Position numbers and translations under genes: made by a program. Below, piece after piece: positions 6,282 to 8,909 of a stretch of 8,909 nucleotides of DNA. Location of the stretch: NCBI GenBank assembly GCA_030638985.1, contig DAOWDO010000066.1:1-8909 (forward strand), written 5' to 3'. The notes under the pieces are model-generated. The model worked only from the letters and a program-made list of their open reading frames with translations, did not search any database and was not told the origin of the DNA. Position 1 is the stretch's first letter; every line of letters begins with the position of its first letter. Origin of the DNA: Dehalococcoidia bacterium. GTDB lineage: Bacteria; Chloroflexota; Dehalococcoidia; Dehalococcoidales; DAOWLH01.

Positions 6282-6317
6282 ATGGATCTAAGCAAGGCCG
6301 ACAAAGGAACTGGCTGA
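6282..6317 (+). other. Possible micro-ORF, frameshifted, in the pcm-spoIIM gap
   Basis: An ATG with GGAAGG 8 nt upstream opens MDLSKADKGTG and stops after 11 residues at TGA 6315-6317. If one base of the AAA at 6303-6305 were absent, the frame would continue as KELAEVVFCVKYDVNYPRVI and stop at TGA 6364-6366, which overlaps (ATGA) the start of the SpoIIM-family gene. The good ribosome binding site and the overlap suggest a 27-residue gene broken by a 1-nt insertion, an assembly error or recoding. Chance remains possible. Confidence 0.3.
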
Positions 6318-6362
6318 GGTTGTTTTTTGTGTTAAGTATGATGTTAATTATCCAAGGGTGAT

Positions 6363-6899
6363 ATGAGCTACAGGAACTGGATTATCATCGCCACCCTGGT
6401 TTTTTCCATCGGCCTGCTGCTGGGGCTGGTGACACCAACCGAAGCCCTCGAAGACCTGATTCCTCTTGAGGAATACGGCGAGATGCTGTCGCCGCTACCG
6501 CAGTCAGATTTCTTTCTATTTATCCTGTTCAATAACATCTTTGCCCTGCTATTAAGCTTTTCTTTGAGCCCATTACTGCTGGTGGTGCCCATGCTGTCAC
6601 TGGCCGCCAACGGCTGGGTGCTGGCATTTATCGGGGGCTGGGTGGCTGAGCAGGAGTCCCTGGGTTTTCTGCTGGCCGGTGTATTGCCCCACGGAGTCTT
6701 TGAACTCCCTGCCTTGATTATGGCACAGGCGGCGGCACTGAGTTTTGGAGCAGCGGTGATTGTTGCCGTTTTTCAAAAGGAAAAAAGACCACTGGTTCTG
6801 CCCAGCATGAGGCAGAATGCAAGGTATCTGGGGATAGCCCTGCTGCTTTTGGTGCCGGCGGCTATCATCGAGACCTATGTCACCCCGCTGCTGCTTTAG
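6363..6899 (+). CDS. Stage II sporulation protein M (SpoIIM/DUF95) family membrane protein
   Basis: This is a 178-residue polytopic membrane protein. Hydrophobic segments lie at about 6-23, 50-66, 68-90, 100-137 and 154-171. The family hallmark is clear: FNNIFALLLSF (56-66), then LAANGWVLAFIGG (80-92) and LPHGVFELPALIM (108-120), with IETYVTPLLL at the C-terminus. In Bacillus, SpoIIM works with SpoIID and SpoIIP in septal peptidoglycan removal during engulfment. Homologues are widespread in bacteria and archaea that do not sporulate, where the role is unknown, so no sporulation function is inferred here. The start at 6363 has AAGGGTG (6354-6360) close upstream, and SYRNWIIIATLVF is a usual opening for this subgroup. 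It follows pcm after 124 nt that hold a possible broken micro-ORF. No obvious terminator follows. Confidence 0.88.
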   Translation: MSYRNWIIIATLVFSIGLLLGLVTPTEALEDLIPLEEYGEMLSPLPQSDFFLFILFNNIFALLLSFSLSPLLLVVPMLSLAANGWVLAFIGGWVAEQESLGFLLAGVLPHGVFELPALIMAQAAALSFGAAVIVAVFQKEKRPLVLPSMRQNARYLGIALLLLVPAAIIETYVTPLLL

Positions 6900-6921
6900 C
6901 TGATGCTCGGTCTGCTGCCAC

Positions 6922-6951
6922 TTGCCTGCCTTAGTGGATTTTCTTTATAAT
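6922..6951 (+). promoter_or_regulatory. Promoter of the EF-G-like gene
   Basis: TTGCCT (6922-6927) and a perfect TATAAT (6946-6951) are 18 nt apart, and the -10 ends 30 nt before the start codon of the EF-G-like gene. This suggests the gene is transcribed independently of the SpoIIM-family gene. Confidence 0.6.
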
Positions 6952-6960
6952 GTCATAAAG
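6943..6960. repeat. Inverted repeat over the -10 of the EF-G-like promoter
   Basis: CTTTAT (6943-6948) and ATAAAG (6955-6960) are perfect 6-bp arms separated by 6 nt. The element covers the -10 and the likely transcription start, so it could be an operator. It is short and AT-rich, so coincidence is also reasonable. Confidence 0.35.
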
Positions 6961-6981
6961 TGTAATAAGGAGCGATACCAG

Positions 6982-8909
6982 ATGAAAGAATACCGGCCAG
7001 AGGATATCCGAAATGTTGTCTTACTGTCGCATGGCGGTGCCGGAAAGACATCGCTAGCCGAGGCAGTCCTGTTTGCCGCTGGAGCTATCAGCCGCCTGGG
7101 CAAGGCTGATGCCGGGACTACTACTTCTGACTACGACCCGGATGAGATAAAGCGCAAAATAAGCATGGACCTGACTATGCTTCCCTGCGAGTGGGCGGGT
7201 ACCAAGATTAACCTCATGGACACCCCGGGCTATTCCGACTTCGCCGGCGAGGTCAAGGCGGCGGTCAGGGTCAGCGAGGGGGCCGTAATCGTGGTTTCGG
7301 CTGCGGCCGGTATTGAGGTCGGCACCGAGCAGGTCTGGGCATACAGCGAAGAAGCCAGGCTTAAGCGTATCATCTTCATCAACAAGATGGATCGCGAGAA
7401 CGCCAACTTCGGGAGGACTACCGATGAAATTCAGGCTAAGTTTGGCGTCCGTTGTGTACCCTTGCAGATACCTGTCGGCGCCCACGATGATTTTCAGGGC
7501 ATTGTCGACCTGCTGGCAATGAAATGCTACAGCGGGCCTAAGGGTGAAGAAGAGGAGATACCATCGTCGCTGGCCGAACAGGTAGCTGGCTATCGGGAGA
7601 AGATGGTGGAAGCGATTGCCGAGGTTGATGATACCCTTATTGAGAAGTACCTCGGTGGCGAGGAACTCAGCAGCGAGGAGCTGGTCGCTGGGCTAAGGCA
7701 GGCGGTAGCCAGCGGTCGGGTGGTGCCCATACTTACCGGCTCGGCGCTGCAAAGCATTGGTATTACGCAGCTGATGGATGCCATATCCGGCTATCTGCCG
7801 TCAGCCAGGGAGGCCGAACTGGTTGCCACTGAAGATTCCAGTGTGGATGGATTTGAGCCGAGCCCGGGTATGCCGCTGGCTGCCCTGGTGTTCATGACCC
7901 GCGCCGACCCGTACGTTGGCAAGCTTACCTACTTCCGGGTGTTCTCCGGCACCATTGGCAGCAACTCCCATGTGTGGAATATGACTCAGAGTACTGCGGA
8001 GCGCATCGGGCAGCTTTTTATTCCCAGAGGCAAGAACCAGGAGCCGGTATCCAGTGTCAGTGTCGGCGATATTGGCGCTGTGGCCAAGCTCGGCATCACC
8101 AACACCGGAGACACACTGGGCAGCCAGGATAAGCCGGTTAAGATTAAACCGGCCACCTTCCCGGAACCAGTCTTCAGTGCCGCCGTGAATCCCAGAACCA
8201 AAGCCGATGTTGACAAGCTGGGGATGGCGCTGTCACGATTGAGCGAGGAAGACGCTACCCTCCGGGTACACCGTGACCCCGATACCGGTGAGACTATCAT
8301 ATCCGGGCTTGGTGACACCCAGCTTGATGTTGCCGCTGAGAAGATGCAGCGCAAGTTTGGCGTTGGTGTTGATCTGACCACACCCAAGGTTCCTTATAAA
8401 GAGACCATTACCCGGTCGGCTAAGGCGGAGTACAAGCACAAGAAGCAGACCGGTGGCCATGGCCAGTATGGCCACGTGCGGCTGGAGCTGGCTCCCCTGT
8501 CCCGGGGCAGTAGTAATGAATTTGCCAATGCCGTTGTCGGTGGGTCTATCCCAAGGAACTATATTCCGGCTGTGGAGAAAGGGGTTAATGAAGCAATCAA
8601 GGAAGGTGTTCTGGCTGGTTATCCGGTGGTGCATGTCAAGGCGACCGTATATGATGGCAGTTTCCACCCGGTGGATTCCTCGGAAATATGCTTTAAAATT
8701 GCTGGTGCCGGAGCCTACAAGAGGGGCTTATCTGCCGGGCAGCCAATTCTGCTGGAACCGATAATGAACCTCAGAGTTACCGTCCCCAGTGATTTTACCG
8801 GTGATATTATCGGCGACCTCAACACCAAGAGAGCGCGGGTGCAGGGCATGAATCCGCAGGATGGCAGCAATGTCATTGATGCCCAGGCGCCTCTGGCCGA
8901 GGTGATACG
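6982..8909 (+). CDS. fusA: Elongation factor G-like GTPase, EF-G2 type (3' end outside window)
   Basis: This translational GTPase of the EF-G superfamily would act at the ribosome. About 642 codons are present and roughly the last 50 residues are cut off by the window end. The G1 motif is SHGGAGKTS (16-24) rather than AHIDAGKTT; switch I is DEIKRKISM in place of ERGITI; G3 is DTPGYSDF (80-87), where canonical EF-G has DTPGHVDF; and NKMD is at 134-137. These are features of the EF-G2/EF-G-like branch, so this is probably not the main translocase. Domain II, domain III (ISGLGDTQLDVAAEKM) and the domain IV tip region (KQTGGHGQYGHV) are all intact, as is the domain V start (ICFKIAGAGAYK, EPIMNLRVTVP). 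The ATG at 6982 follows AAGGAG at 6967-6972. The gene has its own promoter with a TATAAT -10. The symbol follows common annotation; fusA2 may be more exact. Confidence 0.93.
   Translation, partial: MKEYRPEDIRNVVLLSHGGAGKTSLAEAVLFAAGAISRLGKADAGTTTSDYDPDEIKRKISMDLTMLPCEWAGTKINLMDTPGYSDFAGEVKAAVRVSEGAVIVVSAAAGIEVGTEQVWAYSEEARLKRIIFINKMDRENANFGRTTDEIQAKFGVRCVPLQIPVGAHDDFQGIVDLLAMKCYSGPKGEEEEIPSSLAEQVAGYREKMVEAIAEVDDTLIEKYLGGEELSSEELVAGLRQAVASGRVVPILTGSALQSIGITQLMDAISGYLPSAREAELVATEDSSVDGFEPSPGMPLAALVFMTRADPYVGKLTYFRVFSGTIGSNSHVWNMTQSTAERIGQLFIPRGKNQEPVSSVSVGDIGAVAKLGITNTGDTLGSQDKPVKIKPATFPEPVFSAAVNPRTKADVDKLGMALSRLSEEDATLRVHRDPDTGETIISGLGDTQLDVAAEKMQRKFGVGVDLTTPKVPYKETITRSAKAEYKHKKQTGGHGQYGHVRLELAPLSRGSSNEFANAVVGGSIPRNYIPAVEKGVNEAIKEGVLAGYPVVHVKATVYDGSFHPVDSSEICFKIAGAGAYKRGLSAGQPILLEPIMNLRVTVPSDFTGDIIGDLNTKRARVQGMNPQDGSNVIDAQAPLAEVI

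Noticed and set aside
6297..6328. Rho-independent terminator before the T6 run at 6323-6328
   Set aside because: Only a 3-bp GCC/GGC pairing could be drawn before the T-run, too weak for a terminator.
7054..8667. Minus-strand frames opposite the EF-G-like gene
   Set aside because: The plus-strand EF-G reading is unbroken with all domains, so these are shadows.

Overview
The window looks like ordinary chromosome from a moderately G+C-rich, non-enteric bacterium, most likely a Chloroflexota (Dehalococcoidia-like) genome. This rests on protein character rather than a marker gene: a TGS-domain GTPase whose N-terminus reads like the PANLxPQY family, an EF-G2-type elongation factor, a SpoIIM-family membrane protein of the non-sporulating type, and Xer and Pcm proteins of that flavour. 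The assignment is from memory of these families and was not tested by search.

Left part (18-2805, minus strand): uvrC is followed, with a 1-nt gap, by a DRG/OBG-like GTPase with a C-terminal TGS domain. The GTPase frame has no ATG, GTG or TTG where its family begins. The matching codon is ATT at 992, placed 10 nt after an AAGGAG inside the end of uvrC, so a rare ATT start is likely.

Middle part (2933-5275): divergent from uvrC is a small class I SAM-dependent methyltransferase. Its stop overlaps (ATGA) the start of a 30-codon cysteine-rich ORF. Convergent with these is an alanine-rich, heptad-patterned coiled-coil protein with a strong promoter. Divergent from that is a complete Xer-type tyrosine recombinase.

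Right part (5303-8909, plus strand): xer is followed closely by a 92-residue tail-anchored basic/proline-rich protein and by a protein-L-isoaspartate methyltransferase (pcm), probably one operon. Then come a small, possibly frameshifted ORF, a SpoIIM-family membrane protein and, behind its own promoter, an EF-G-like GTPase that runs off the end of the window.

The recognised functions are mostly housekeeping: nucleotide excision repair, chromosome dimer resolution, damaged-protein repair and translation. I did not find a CRISPR array, RNA gene, insertion sequence, phage module or defence island. The points most worth a second look are the ATT start, the coupled Cys-rich micro-ORF, the out-of-frame micro-ORF ahead of the SpoIIM gene, the Ala-rich coiled coil with a dyad in its promoter, and a 12-mer shared by the uvrC and xer upstream regions that resembles a XerD half-site.
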